Origin: DASZZX01 sp036260415
GTDB lineage: Bacteria; Actinomycetota; Nitriliruptoria; Nitriliruptorales; JAHWKO01
Length of the DNA: 32,232 nucleotides
Assembly (NCBI GenBank): GCA_036260415.1
Contig: DASZZX010000270.1
Location: 1-32,232, forward strand
Direction of reading: 5' to 3'
Position 1 is the stretch's first letter, and every line of letters begins with the position of its first letter. The position numbers and the translations under genes were made by a program. This document shows, one piece after another, positions 24,273-32,232 of this stretch. A model generated the notes under the pieces. That model was not told where the DNA came from, did no database searches, and worked only from the letters and a program-made list of their open reading frames with translations.

Positions 24273-26120
24273 ATGGGTCACTACCGGAGCAACCTCCGCG
24301 ACATCGCGTTCAACCTCTTCGAGGCGTACCGCACGCAGGAGAACTACGGCCAGGGTGCGTTCGCGCAGATGGACGAGGAGACGGCCCGCGTCATCCTCGC
24401 GGAGATCGACCGGCTGGCCCGCAACGAGTGGAGCGCGTCGTTCGCCGAGGCCGACCGAACCCCGCTACGGCTCGTGGACGGCGAGGTGGCCCTTGGGGAG
24501 GGGCTCAAGCGCAGCCTCGATGCCTACTACGACGGTGGCTGGCACCTGCTGCCGCTGCCGCCCCGCCTGGGCGGCCACGGGGCGCCACCGTCGCTGCGGT
24601 GGGCGGCGAGCGAGCTATTGCTGGGCGCCAACCCCACCGCCTTCTTCTACACCACGGGTCCCCTCATGGCGTCCGTGGTCGACCACCTGGGCACCGAGGA
24701 GCAGAAACGGCGGTTCGTCGCGCCCATGATCGAGCGTCGCTGGGGCGCCACGATGGTCCTCACCGAGCCGGACGCGGGCTCCGACGTCGGCGCCGGCGTG
24801 ACCCGGGCGGTCCACGTCGACCGGGATGTCTACCACCTGCAGGGCGTGAAGCGGTTCATCACGTCCGGTGAGGCCGACTACTTCGAGAACATTGTGCACC
24901 TGGTGCTGGCACGTGCCGAGGGCGCCCCGCCGGGCACCAAGGGACTGTCGATGTTCATCGTGCCCAAGTACCTCGTGGGCGACGACGGCAGTCTCGGTGA
25001 GCGCAACGGGGTGGTGTGCACGCACCTCGAGACGAAGATGGGTGTCAAGGGCTCGACGACGTGCGATCTGACGTTAGGGGCGGACCGTCCGGCCGTCGGC
25101 CACCTCGTCGGTGACGTCCACGACGGCATCCGCCAGATGTTCCTGGTGATCGAGTACGCCCGCATGCTGATCGGCGCGAAGGCCGTCGGCACGCTCTCCA
25201 CCGGCTACCTCCACGCGCTGGAGTACGCCAAGGTCCGCCAGCAAGGCCCGGACATGCTCCGGACGCTGGCCCGGTCCAGGCCAGCGGCGTCGGGCGAGCC
25301 GGCCCCCAAGGACGCCGCGCCAAAGGTGGCCATCATCGACCATCCCGACGTGCGCCGGATGCTGATGCTGCAGAAGGCCTACGCGGAGGGTCTGCGGGCG
25401 CTGGTGCTGTTCACCGGCTGGGTCCAGGACCAGGCGGAGCTGCGCCCCGACGAGGACGAGTGGCTGCGGCGGGACGACCTGCTGCTGCCGATGGTGAAGG
25501 GCTACGCCTCGGAACGGGCCTTCGAGCTGCTGACGCTGTCGCTGCAGGTCCTGGGCGGGTCCGGCTACACCTGTGACTACCCGATCGAGCAGTACATCCG
25601 GGACGCGAAGATCGACACGGTCTACGAGGGCACGACCGGCATCCAGGCACTCGACCTGTTCTTCCGCAAGATCGTGCGCGACCGGGGCAGGACGCTGACC
25701 TGGCTGCTGGAAGAGGTCCGCGACAGCGCCAAGGCGGGGGTCGACGGTGACCCGTTCGCCGCCGAGCGCGACGTGCTCGGCGGCGCGCTGGAGGACGTCC
25801 AGGCCCACGTCGGGGCGATGGTGGGCTTCCTGATGGCGGCCGCCGAGCGGCCGGACGAGATCTACAAGGTCGGGCTGAACACCAACGCCCTGCTGGACAG
25901 CCTGTCCGAGCTCGTGATCGGGTGGCTGCTCCTGCGGCATGCGGAGGTGGCGAGCGCCGCCCTCGCCGACGCCGCAGAACCCGACCGCAGCTTCTACGCC
26001 GGCAAGATCGCCTCGGCCCGGTTCTGGGCGAGGACGGTGCTGCCGCAGGTCGGGCTGCGCCGCCACCAGGCCGAGACCACCGACCTGGCGCTCATGGAGC
26101 TGCCCGCGACCGCGTTCTGA
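24273..26120 (+). CDS. Acyl-CoA dehydrogenase, long form (FadE5-like)
   Basis: The 615-residue FAD enzyme carries out the first step of fatty-acid beta-oxidation, alpha,beta-desaturation of acyl-CoA. It has the N-terminal helical domain, TEPDAGSDVG and the beta-domain FITSGE, then the C-terminal helical core, where DTVYEGTTGIQ supplies the catalytic base Glu452. The length of about 600 residues and a C-terminal extension (from about residue 480, ending FRKIVRDRG to the terminus) match the FadE5 / AcdA-C type. ATG 24273 has AGAGGA at 24261-24266. The frame is open upstream for another 1.6 kb, but that stretch is antisense to the TetR and lipoprotein genes and is not translated as part of it. 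Confidence 0.94.
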   Translation: MGHYRSNLRDIAFNLFEAYRTQENYGQGAFAQMDEETARVILAEIDRLARNEWSASFAEADRTPLRLVDGEVALGEGLKRSLDAYYDGGWHLLPLPPRLGGHGAPPSLRWAASELLLGANPTAFFYTTGPLMASVVDHLGTEEQKRRFVAPMIERRWGATMVLTEPDAGSDVGAGVTRAVHVDRDVYHLQGVKRFITSGEADYFENIVHLVLARAEGAPPGTKGLSMFIVPKYLVGDDGSLGERNGVVCTHLETKMGVKGSTTCDLTLGADRPAVGHLVGDVHDGIRQMFLVIEYARMLIGAKAVGTLSTGYLHALEYAKVRQQGPDMLRTLARSRPAASGEPAPKDAAPKVAIIDHPDVRRMLMLQKAYAEGLRALVLFTGWVQDQAELRPDEDEWLRRDDLLLPMVKGYASERAFELLTLSLQVLGGSGYTCDYPIEQYIRDAKIDTVYEGTTGIQALDLFFRKIVRDRGRTLTWLLEEVRDSAKAGVDGDPFAAERDVLGGALEDVQAHVGAMVGFLMAAAERPDEIYKVGLNTNALLDSLSELVIGWLLLRHAEVASAALADAAEPDRSFYAGKIASARFWARTVLPQVGLRRHQAETTDLALMELPATAF

Positions 26121-26240
26121 GACCCGGCCATCAGCTCGTCGGAGGTCTTGAGCCCTGGTGACGTGGAGCTCCGCCTCCAGTCATCACGGCATCCAGCCGC
26201 GGATGTACGACCTACTGTGGATGCCCCTCGAGGTGGATCG

Positions 26241-27231
26241 ATGGAGGCCCTTCGGATCGCGCGCGTGCTCGGCGATCCGCTCTCGACCGGAACCGCTTGC
26301 GTCAGGACCACGCGCGGAGGTCACGCGCGTGTGGCTCGCGGATCGCAGCGTCGTCGTGAAGCGCTGGCACATGCAGCCCGAGCGCGGCCCCGAGCGCGGC
26401 GCGGCCGAGGCGGCGTCGCTGCGATCTCTGCCGGGCGGGATCGACCCACGCCTGCTCCACGCCGAGCAGGCGGCGATCGTGCTCGAGGACCTCGGCGACG
26501 GACCGACGCTGGAGGAGCTCCTTGGCGAGCCCACGGCGGATGTGCTCGCTCGACGTGCGGTCGTGGAGGTTGCGGCGACCATGGGACGTGCACACGAGGT
26601 GGCCCGGCGTGAGAGAAGACGTCGGACGCCTCCTCGTGGCCGGTCGCGGGGCCAGCGATCCTGTCGTCCGCGGGGGCGCTGGCGGTGTGGACGGGGCGGG
26701 AGACCGGCTGCGTGCGCGAGGTCGCGGAGGTCTTCGACGCCCCAGGAGAGACGGCGACCCTGACGAACGGCGCGACCTCGCGCCGTCGTCCCCGACGTCG
26801 GCCGGCGGCGCGTGGCGGATCCTCGACTGGGAGTACGCGGGCGTGCGCAGCGCGCTCTACGACACGCTCTTCTGGTGCCTCCACTGACCACTCACGCGGA
26901 GGTGATCGCCGACGCCGACGCCGCCTGGCGCACGGAGTTCGCGGTGGACGACGCGACGTTCCGCGATCAGTGCGCCGCGACCGTGGCGGGCCGCCTCCTC
27001 TGCCGGCTCCGCTGGTCGCTCGGCGTGCGGGAGGCCGACCGCGCGTTCGCACCGGGACTCTCCGAGCGCACCGCCCTCCTGTGGCAGCTCACCTGGAGCG
27101 AAGCCGAGTGCGCGGCGCGCTGGCCGGCACTCGCCGAGCGTTTCGCGACGCTGGCATGCGGGCTGTCGGAACGCTGGCATCTCGTCCCGCTGGCCGCACC
27201 GACCTGCTGGCCGGCCTTCACGAGAGGTTGA
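26241..27231 (+). pseudogene. Frame-broken phosphotransferase (aminoglycoside/choline kinase-like fold)
   Basis: A kinase of about 320 residues can be followed through at least five segments in changing frames. About 26241-26310 gives MEALRIARVLGDPLSTGT. 26311-26607 gives EVTRVWLADRSVVVKRW and IVLEDLGDGPTLEELL, i.e. the APH nucleotide-binding lysine strand and hinge. 26608-26770 gives AGPAILSSAGALAVWTG and runs to TLTNG. 26773-26884 gives AWRILDWEYAGVRSALYDTLFWCLH, the catalytic DWEYAG metal motif. 26889-27231 is the C-terminus. Removing two bases from GGCGCGACC near 26770 restores the brace motif TNGDLAP. Segments hold no internal stops and remain well conserved, so the damage is recent, or it is a run of sequencing indels. 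Start is inferred from ATG 26241. Confidence 0.75.
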
Positions 27232-27439
27232 GGAACCCGACCTACCGCCGCTTCGTCCGCAGCCGGGGCGCCGCTGGGGTCCGACGACGTGGAGCGACCG
27301 CCGATCCTTGCGCCGCCTTCAGCGGTTGCTGGCCTCAGCCCGCGTTTGCCGTCGCATGTGGTCACGGGTTCCAGGGACGATCGTGCCAAGGGCGCCCGCG
27401 GCTCCGCCGTGCTCGGGGCCTACGTAGGCGCTCGCGCTC
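27232..27439. other. Intergenic stretch between the broken kinase and the Asp-box gene
   Basis: This 208-nt stretch lies between two convergent genes. I see no gene, RNA, repeat or clear terminator in it; open frames here are unsupported by any motif. Confidence 0.5.
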
Positions 27440-29080
27440 TCACGTCCCCTCTGCAGCCACGCCGGACGGTCGTGGAGAGCGACGCGTCACCAGCCATGCG
27501 AGGAGCATCGAGACGCCCATGCCCAGCACGAAGGCGGCCCCCACCGGTGCCCACCACAGGTTGGCCCGCGTGGTGAGGGCGGCGGCTGCGGGGACGCCGT
27601 TCAGCTGCACGGTCGCCGTGTAGACGTCCTCGGCGTCAGTGGATCCGATCGCGTTGCGCGTGTCCTGCCAGGCGACGAAGACGGTCTCGTCCGTGGAAGC
27701 GACCCCCACGTTGAACTTGCTGTCGATGTTGTTCGACCACACGCCCAGCGAGCGGTCGATGCTCCGGTCGGTGATCCGGGCGCTCGCGCCGAAGCTACGA
27801 CCGCCGTCCGTCGACGACGCGTAGTACACGTCGGACAGTCCCGCGTCGCCGCTGTGGCCGCTGCTAGTGATGGGCTCCGAGGGAGTGTGGCGGAAGTCAT
27901 ACCACGCGATGTCGACGCGTCCGTTCGGGGCGATCGCGATGCCAGGTTCGTACTGGTTCACGTCGCTCTCGTCGTCGTTGACCACGAGCCGATCAGTCCA
28001 GCTCTCACCACCGTCCGCGGACGAACGGAGGAAGATGTCGAGGTCGCCGGCGAAGTCCTCGCCGTCGTTGTCGATCTCGGCGTTGCCGTGCCAGACCAGG
28101 TAGAGGTTGCCCGAGTCGGGGTCGGCGGCCAGCGCGGCCGGGCGCGAGGCCGACCTGTTGCCAGGATCGGCCTCCTGCGGCTGGCTGAAGGTTGCGCCGT
28201 GGTCGGTCGATCGGGTGTGCATGATCGGGCGGACCGGACCGGGTTCTCCTGGAGGTGTGCGAGGCCAGACCCTGGTCCAGTACACCGCGTGGACGGTTCC
28301 CTCGGAGTCGACGGCGATCTGTGGGTAGTCGCCTCCGCGCTCGTCGGTGAGGTCCACCGGGGGACCGAAGGTCCGGCCACCGTCCGCGGATGCGGCGATG
28401 TTGCTCTTGAGCTTCTCCTTGGCCTGGGGGTTGAACACGCCCTGCCGCCAGCCCACGTAGACACGCTGCGGGTCGCTGGGATCGACGGCGAGCGTGGGCC
28501 CCTTGTTGAGTCCACGATCGGGCTTGCCGTCGGGGGCTTCGAACACCATCGACGTCTGGAACGTTCGTGCACCATCGTTCGACCTGGCCAGGAAGACATG
28601 GCGTGGCGTGTCGTCGCGCGCCCGGTTCAGGAACTCGCTGGCCACGAACGCGACGTAGAGCGTGCCATCCACGCCGAAGGCCGTGGTCGCGTAGGGGCCG
28701 TACTCGGCGTAGAAGCTGCAGTCCAGGTACGGGTCCTTCATCATGCCGCCGCCCGGGAACCAGCTTCGGCCCTGGTCCGCCGAGATGTGGACGTCGCAGG
28801 AACGCGATCCCCGGACGTCGCTCTCGACCACGACCAGCTCACCGTTGGTCGGGTTGCGAGCGATCTGCGGTGAGGAGTGGGCGCGCACCGCGTCGGGGTT
28901 GTTGGTGACCTGCACGGCCGCGGTGACCGATGGGGAGGCTGCGTTCTGGGCGACGGCGGAGGAGCCGGCGGAGATCGGAGCCGATCCGGCGATGAGGATG
29001 ATCAGGGACCACATCCGCTGCTTGCGACGCAACGCACGGCTCCACGGGCTCGTCTTCGCGCGCGAGGATGCTAGAGGCAC
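27440..29080 (-). CDS. Secreted/membrane-anchored Asp-box (BNR/sialidase-fold) repeat protein
   Basis: The 546-residue product has a signal peptide (basic start, hydrophobic segment at residues 24-36, SSAVAQ cleavage region about 41-46). A large extracellular domain follows with six Asp boxes: SADQGRSW (100), SNDGARTF (167), SADGGRTF (231), STDHGATF (291), SADGGESW (354) and STDGGRSF (423). This spacing fits a six-bladed beta-propeller as in sialidases. A C-terminal membrane segment (residues about 508-531) is followed by a basic RRSPRPSG tail, so it stays on the cell surface. No sialidase catalytic set (FRIP arginine, Glu/Tyr pair) is evident; a binding or other hydrolase role is equally possible. 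Start GTG 29080 has no good ribosome site; ATG 29014 is an alternative. Confidence 0.85.
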   Translation of the reverse strand: MPLASSRAKTSPWSRALRRKQRMWSLIILIAGSAPISAGSSAVAQNAASPSVTAAVQVTNNPDAVRAHSSPQIARNPTNGELVVVESDVRGSRSCDVHISADQGRSWFPGGGMMKDPYLDCSFYAEYGPYATTAFGVDGTLYVAFVASEFLNRARDDTPRHVFLARSNDGARTFQTSMVFEAPDGKPDRGLNKGPTLAVDPSDPQRVYVGWRQGVFNPQAKEKLKSNIAASADGGRTFGPPVDLTDERGGDYPQIAVDSEGTVHAVYWTRVWPRTPPGEPGPVRPIMHTRSTDHGATFSQPQEADPGNRSASRPAALAADPDSGNLYLVWHGNAEIDNDGEDFAGDLDIFLRSSADGGESWTDRLVVNDDESDVNQYEPGIAIAPNGRVDIAWYDFRHTPSEPITSSGHSGDAGLSDVYYASSTDGGRSFGASARITDRSIDRSLGVWSNNIDSKFNVGVASTDETVFVAWQDTRNAIGSTDAEDVYTATVQLNGVPAAAALTTRANLWWAPVGAAFVLGMGVSMLLAWLVTRRSPRPSGVAAEGT

Positions 29081-29234
29081 CCGATCGGCGCGGTAAGTGC
29101 ATCCGTCAGGTAGTGATCGGGCGGTCGAGGACGCGCGACGGCCGCGCCGGCGAGCGGCTCCTTCGCGGACCAGGTGACGAGCGCTGATGCGGCGTGGGAC
29201 ACCGCACAGGGGCGTCTCCCCCGGCCGCGTCGAC

Positions 29235-30026
29235 CTAGTCGAGCTCGCCCAGGTACGCCTGTTTCATCTGCGGGTTGTCGAGCAGCTGCTCGGCCGTCCC
29301 AGAGAGGACGATCTCGCCGGTCTGCAGCACGTAGCCACGGTCCGCGATCGACAGCGCCATGTTGGCGTTCTGCTCCACGACGAACACGGTGGTCCCGGTC
29401 TGGTTGATCCGCTCGATGATGTCGAAGTTCTGGGCGACCAGCACGGGCGCCAGCCCCATGGACGGCTCGTCCATGAGCAGGACCTTCGGGCGGGCCATGA
29501 GCGCGCGCCCGACCGCGACCATCTGCTGTTCGCCGCCCGACAGGGTGCCCGCCCGCTGGTTCATGCGTTCCTTGATGCGAGGGAACAGCTCGAGGACGTG
29601 TTCGAGATCCTCCTCGACCGCGTCGCGGTCGTTGCGCAGGTAGTGGCCCATCTCCAGGTTCTCGCGCACGGTCATGCGCTTGAACAGGCGCCGGTTCTCG
29701 GGGACCATCGAGATGCCCCTGGCCACGATCTGCTGCGTGGCCAGTCCGCTGATCGTCTCACCGTCCAGCACCACCTCGCCCTGGGTCGGCTGCACGTACC
29801 CCAGGATGGTCTTCAACGTGGTGGTCTTGCCGCTGGCGTTTCCGCCCAGGAGGCACACGATCTCGCCACGCTTGATCTCGATCGTGACGCCCCGGAGGAT
29901 CCGGATGGCGCCGTAGTGGGTGTCGACGTCGCGCAGGACGAGCAGCGGCCCGTCCTCCGTGCCAGCCACCGCCTGCGGCGCCTCGGTTGTCCGCGGCTCG
30001 GCGGTCACGACCCGCCGTCCGGTCAC
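29235..30026 (-). CDS. livF: Branched-chain amino acid-type ABC transporter ATP-binding protein (LivF-like), second operon
   Basis: The 263-residue ATPase has Walker A GGNASGKTT (61-69), VPENRR in the Q-loop region, LSGGEQQ (162-168), Walker B VLLMDEP (182-188) and the LivF-type VEQNA in place of an H-loop histidine. A 26-residue polar N-terminal extension precedes the domain. Its GTG start overlaps the livG stop by 4 nt (GTGA). It ends the second liv operon. Confidence 0.92.
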   Translation of the reverse strand: MTGRRVVTAEPRTTEAPQAVAGTEDGPLLVLRDVDTHYGAIRILRGVTIEIKRGEIVCLLGGNASGKTTTLKTILGYVQPTQGEVVLDGETISGLATQQIVARGISMVPENRRLFKRMTVRENLEMGHYLRNDRDAVEEDLEHVLELFPRIKERMNQRAGTLSGGEQQMVAVGRALMARPKVLLMDEPSMGLAPVLVAQNFDIIERINQTGTTVFVVEQNANMALSIADRGYVLQTGEIVLSGTAEQLLDNPQMKQAYLGELD

Positions 30027-30808
30027 GTCTCCTCCGTGGCTCTGCGGCCCAGGTACGCCTCGATCACGCGCTCGTCGTTGGCGACCTCGTGGTAGGAACC
30101 CTCGGTGATCTTCCTGCCGTAGTCGAGCACCACCACCCGGTCCGACACGCCGCGCACCACCCGCATGTCGTGCTCGATCAGGCAGATCGTGAAGCCCTTC
30201 TGGTCGCGCAGGTCGCCGATGAGCTGGGTGAGTTCGGCCGTCTCCCGGGGGTTCATGCCTGCGGTCGGTTCGTCCAACAGCAGCATCTTCGGCTGGGTGG
30301 CCATGGCTCGGGCGATCTCCAGCCGCCGCCGGTTGGCGTAGGAGAGCGCGAACGCCGGCTGGTCGAAGCGGTAGCCGACCAGTCGGGTGCCGAAGAAGGC
30401 CAGGGTCTCCTCGGCGCGGCGGCGGACCTCCTGCTCCTCGCGGCGGAACGCGGGGGTGCGCAGCACCGCCGACAGCATGCCGGACCGCGTGCGGCAGTGC
30501 TGCGCCACCATGACGTTCTCCCGCACGGTCATGTTGGCGAAGAGGCGCACGTTCTGGAACGTGCGGGCCAAACCCAGCTCGGTGATGCGGTTGGGGAACA
30601 GCCCCACGATGCGGTGCTCGTCGAACACGACCTCCCCGCCGTCCGGTCGGATCATGCCGCTGACCAGGTTGAAGAACGTGGTCTTGCCGGCCCCGTTGGG
30701 TCCGATCATGCTCACGATCTCGCCCTCGTCCACGTGGAAGTCCAACGCGTCGATGGCCTTGAGCCCGCCGAAGGTCTTGGTGAGGCCGCGCGTCTCCAGC
30801 AGCGCCAT
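30023..30808 (-). CDS. livG: Branched-chain amino acid-type ABC transporter ATP-binding protein (LivG-like), second operon
   Basis: The 261-residue ATPase has Walker A GPNGAGKTT (36-44), TFQNVRLF in the Q-loop, signature LSYANRR (155-161), Walker B MLLLDEP, and the H-loop LIEHDMRVV. The ABC signature has Ala-Asn where most have Gly-Gln. ATG 30808 shares one base with the livM stop (TGATG), so the short form is right; the long open frame upstream to 32083 is antisense-free but is in the wrong frame relative to livM and not coding. Coupled translation with livM and livF is likely. Confidence 0.93.
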   Translation of the reverse strand: MALLETRGLTKTFGGLKAIDALDFHVDEGEIVSMIGPNGAGKTTFFNLVSGMIRPDGGEVVFDEHRIVGLFPNRITELGLARTFQNVRLFANMTVRENVMVAQHCRTRSGMLSAVLRTPAFRREEQEVRRRAEETLAFFGTRLVGYRFDQPAFALSYANRRRLEIARAMATQPKMLLLDEPTAGMNPRETAELTQLIGDLRDQKGFTICLIEHDMRVVRGVSDRVVVLDYGRKITEGSYHEVANDERVIEAYLGRRATEET

Positions 30809-32232
30809 CAGGTGAGCCCCGCGTCGGGGGCGCGTTCCGGCGTGGGCGCGGGCGTCTCGCGCCGCAGCTGCTCCTCCTCCCTGGAGAACCACGCGTCCTG
30901 CATCAGCTCGTCCTGGTGCAGCTCCTGGGCGCGGCGCTTGCTGGGGACCAGACCCTCTGGCTTGGCGAGCATCATGTAGATCAGCAACGCGCCGTACAGC
31001 AGGAACTGGTAGGCCTCGAACTCGCGCAGCAGCTGGGGGATCCCCTGGATGACGAGGGCGCCGACCGCCACGCCGGGCAGGCTGCCCATGCCACCCACGA
31101 TGATGATCACCAGCACGATGATCGACACGACGATCGAGAAGCTGTTGGGGAAGATCGCGCCGATCTTGGAGGCGAAGACCGCGCCGCCGAAGCTGGCCAG
31201 AGTGGCGCCGATGATGAACGCCGACAGCTTCGCGGTGACGATGTTGATGCCGAGCGCCTCGGCCACTGGCTCGTCCTCGCGCATCGCGATCCAGGCCCGT
31301 CCGGTACGGGAGTGGTACAGCGCCCAGGACAGATATGCGGTGAGCAGCACCAACCCGGCGATCGGGTAGAAGAACTCGGGTGGCGTGTTCAGCTCGGCCG
31401 CCCCGATGGTGATGCCGGGGATGCGGGTGATGCCCTGGGCGCCGCCGAACATGGGCTTGAACCAGTCGGAGAGGAACAGGATGCGGGCGATCTCCCCGAA
31501 CCCCAGCGTCACGATGGCCAGGTAGTCGCCGCGCATGCGCAGCACCGGTGTGCCCACCAGCACGCCGGAGAACGCCGCCGCCAGCACCACGAACGGCAGC
31601 GCGGCCCAGAAGATGAGCTCCGGCGACAGGGTTGGGGAGGCGGGTGACGTGAGCACCGCCGTGGAGTATGCGCCGACCGCGAAGAAGGCGACGTAGCCGA
31701 GGTCCAGCAGCCCGGCGTAGCCCACCACGATGTTCAGGCCCAGCGCCATCAGCAGGAAGATCCCCACCAGGTCGAGGATCTCGCTCATGAACGTGCCGAG
31801 GATCATCGGGGTCACGGCCACGACGGCAATCACCGCGGCGATTGCGACCGCGGCCCAGCGCTGCCGCTCCCCAGGCGACAGCGCCTCGACGCGTCGGCGC
31901 AGCGTCCCCTCGCGCGGCTCGAGGTAGGCGGCCAGGGCGAAGACCGCGACCCCCACGACCACCCCTCCACGCAGGCTCAGGCCGCCGCCCCGGGCGAACA
32001 GCACCTGGTTGACGGACCCGAGCTTGATGCCGCGGAAGATCTGGGCGATCAGCTCCCGTAGCAGCCCGACCGTGAGCACCCACAGGACGGCGGTCAACAC
32101 CGGTCCTCGCCAGCGCTGGGGAATCAGGTGCACCGCAGCCCCAACCGTGGCGACCGCGACGGTGACGGCCATCAGCACCGCGATGCCCGTCGCGAGGCTC
32201 ATGTGGAAGGTGAGCACGCCGACCAGCGCGGG
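30808..32232 (-). CDS. livM: Branched-chain amino acid-type ABC transporter permease (LivM-like), second operon (5' end cut by window edge)
   Basis: The permease frame is open to the right edge, giving at least 474 residues; a GTG at 32217 would give 469, but the true start may lie outside. The N-terminal ~130 residues contain extra hydrophobic segments and the loop LFARGGGLSLRGG, like the N-terminal extension of E. coli LivM. The core then has LGLNIVVGYAGLLDLGYVAFFAVGAY, GRAWIAMREDEPVAEALGI as the coupling loop and GGMGSLPGVAVGAL. The tail of ~60 residues is charged and probably cytoplasmic. livH and livK of this operon are presumably beyond the edge. Confidence 0.9.
   Translation of the reverse strand, partial: PALVGVLTFHMSLATGIAVLMAVTVAVATVGAAVHLIPQRWRGPVLTAVLWVLTVGLLRELIAQIFRGIKLGSVNQVLFARGGGLSLRGGVVVGVAVFALAAYLEPREGTLRRRVEALSPGERQRWAAVAIAAVIAVVAVTPMILGTFMSEILDLVGIFLLMALGLNIVVGYAGLLDLGYVAFFAVGAYSTAVLTSPASPTLSPELIFWAALPFVVLAAAFSGVLVGTPVLRMRGDYLAIVTLGFGEIARILFLSDWFKPMFGGAQGITRIPGITIGAAELNTPPEFFYPIAGLVLLTAYLSWALYHSRTGRAWIAMREDEPVAEALGINIVTAKLSAFIIGATLASFGGAVFASKIGAIFPNSFSIVVSIIVLVIIIVGGMGSLPGVAVGALVIQGIPQLLREFEAYQFLLYGALLIYMMLAKPEGLVPSKRRAQELHQDELMQDAWFSREEEQLRRETPAPTPERAPDAGLT

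Noticed and set aside
26121..26240. Additional gene between the acyl-CoA dehydrogenase and the broken kinase
   Set aside because: The frame from 26158 only becomes kinase-like after about 26310; the earlier part has no motif, and the kinase N-terminus is better read from ATG 26241 in another frame.
29195..29234. Terminator for the second livF
   Set aside because: Only a 4-bp GGGG/CCCC stem and a second short stem are visible on the minus strand with no T-run; too weak to list.
30809..32083. Long 5' extension of the second livG frame (686 codons)
   Set aside because: It overlaps livM in another frame; livG starts at ATG 30808 with TGATG coupling and gives the normal length.

Overview
The window is dense, very GC-rich bacterial chromosome. 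It has frequent GTG starts, purine-rich Shine-Dalgarno sites, gene overlaps of 1-4 nt inside operons and almost no long gaps. The gene content (LmeA/DUF2993-like protein, paired CNNM/CBS membrane proteins, MtaB, FadE5-like acyl-CoA dehydrogenase, liv-type transporters, PEP carboxylase) fits an actinomycetote, perhaps a deep-branching lineage. That placement is an inference from gene style and not a phylogenetic result. I saw no rRNA, tRNA, CRISPR array, insertion sequence, integrase or phage gene.

Layout. 1-5492: a truncated ROK sugar kinase/regulator diverges from 1-pyrroline-5-carboxylate dehydrogenase (pruA), which is followed by PEP carboxylase (ppc); proline carbon thus feeds glutamate and the TCA cycle beside an anaplerotic enzyme. 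5517-9270: an LmeA/DUF2993-like protein diverges from a HAD-type hydrolase plus crotonase-fold pair, then an FAH-family enzyme and a hotdog thioesterase; this looks like organic-acid/acyl-CoA metabolism. A 24-bp tandem repeat array sits between the divergent LmeA-like and HAD genes. 9292-13987: a complete branched-chain-amino-acid-type ABC transporter operon (livK-H-M-G-F in transcription order) on the minus strand, with a second crotonase (14193-14966) and mtaB (15109-16578) upstream of it on the same strand.

16639-18949: an ilvD gene with a structured upstream region and a small unknown gene directly behind it. 19068-23404: minus-strand mug DNA glycosylase, two adjacent CNNM/CorC-like membrane proteins with a degenerate triplicated repeat at their junction, and a unique lipoprotein. 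23550-26120: a TetR regulator divergent from a FadE5-like acyl-CoA dehydrogenase, with an A+T-rich promoter patch carrying an inverted repeat that is a good operator candidate.

26241-27231: a phosphotransferase (APH/choline-kinase fold) gene broken by about four reading-frame changes, the only clearly damaged gene here. 27440-29080: a secreted, membrane-anchored protein with six Asp-box (BNR/sialidase-type) motifs. 29235-32232: part of a second liv-type operon (livM-G-F) running off the right edge.

Taken together the region serves amino-acid and acyl-CoA turnover: uptake by two liv-type transporters, branched-chain amino-acid biosynthesis (ilvD), beta-oxidation-like enzymes and proline oxidation. 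I do not see an obvious new multi-gene system. The best leads are small-scale: the 24-bp repeat array in a divergent promoter, the TetR/acyl-CoA dehydrogenase operator, the frame-broken kinase, the repeated start/stop region between the CNNM genes, and enzymes whose canonical catalytic residues are altered.
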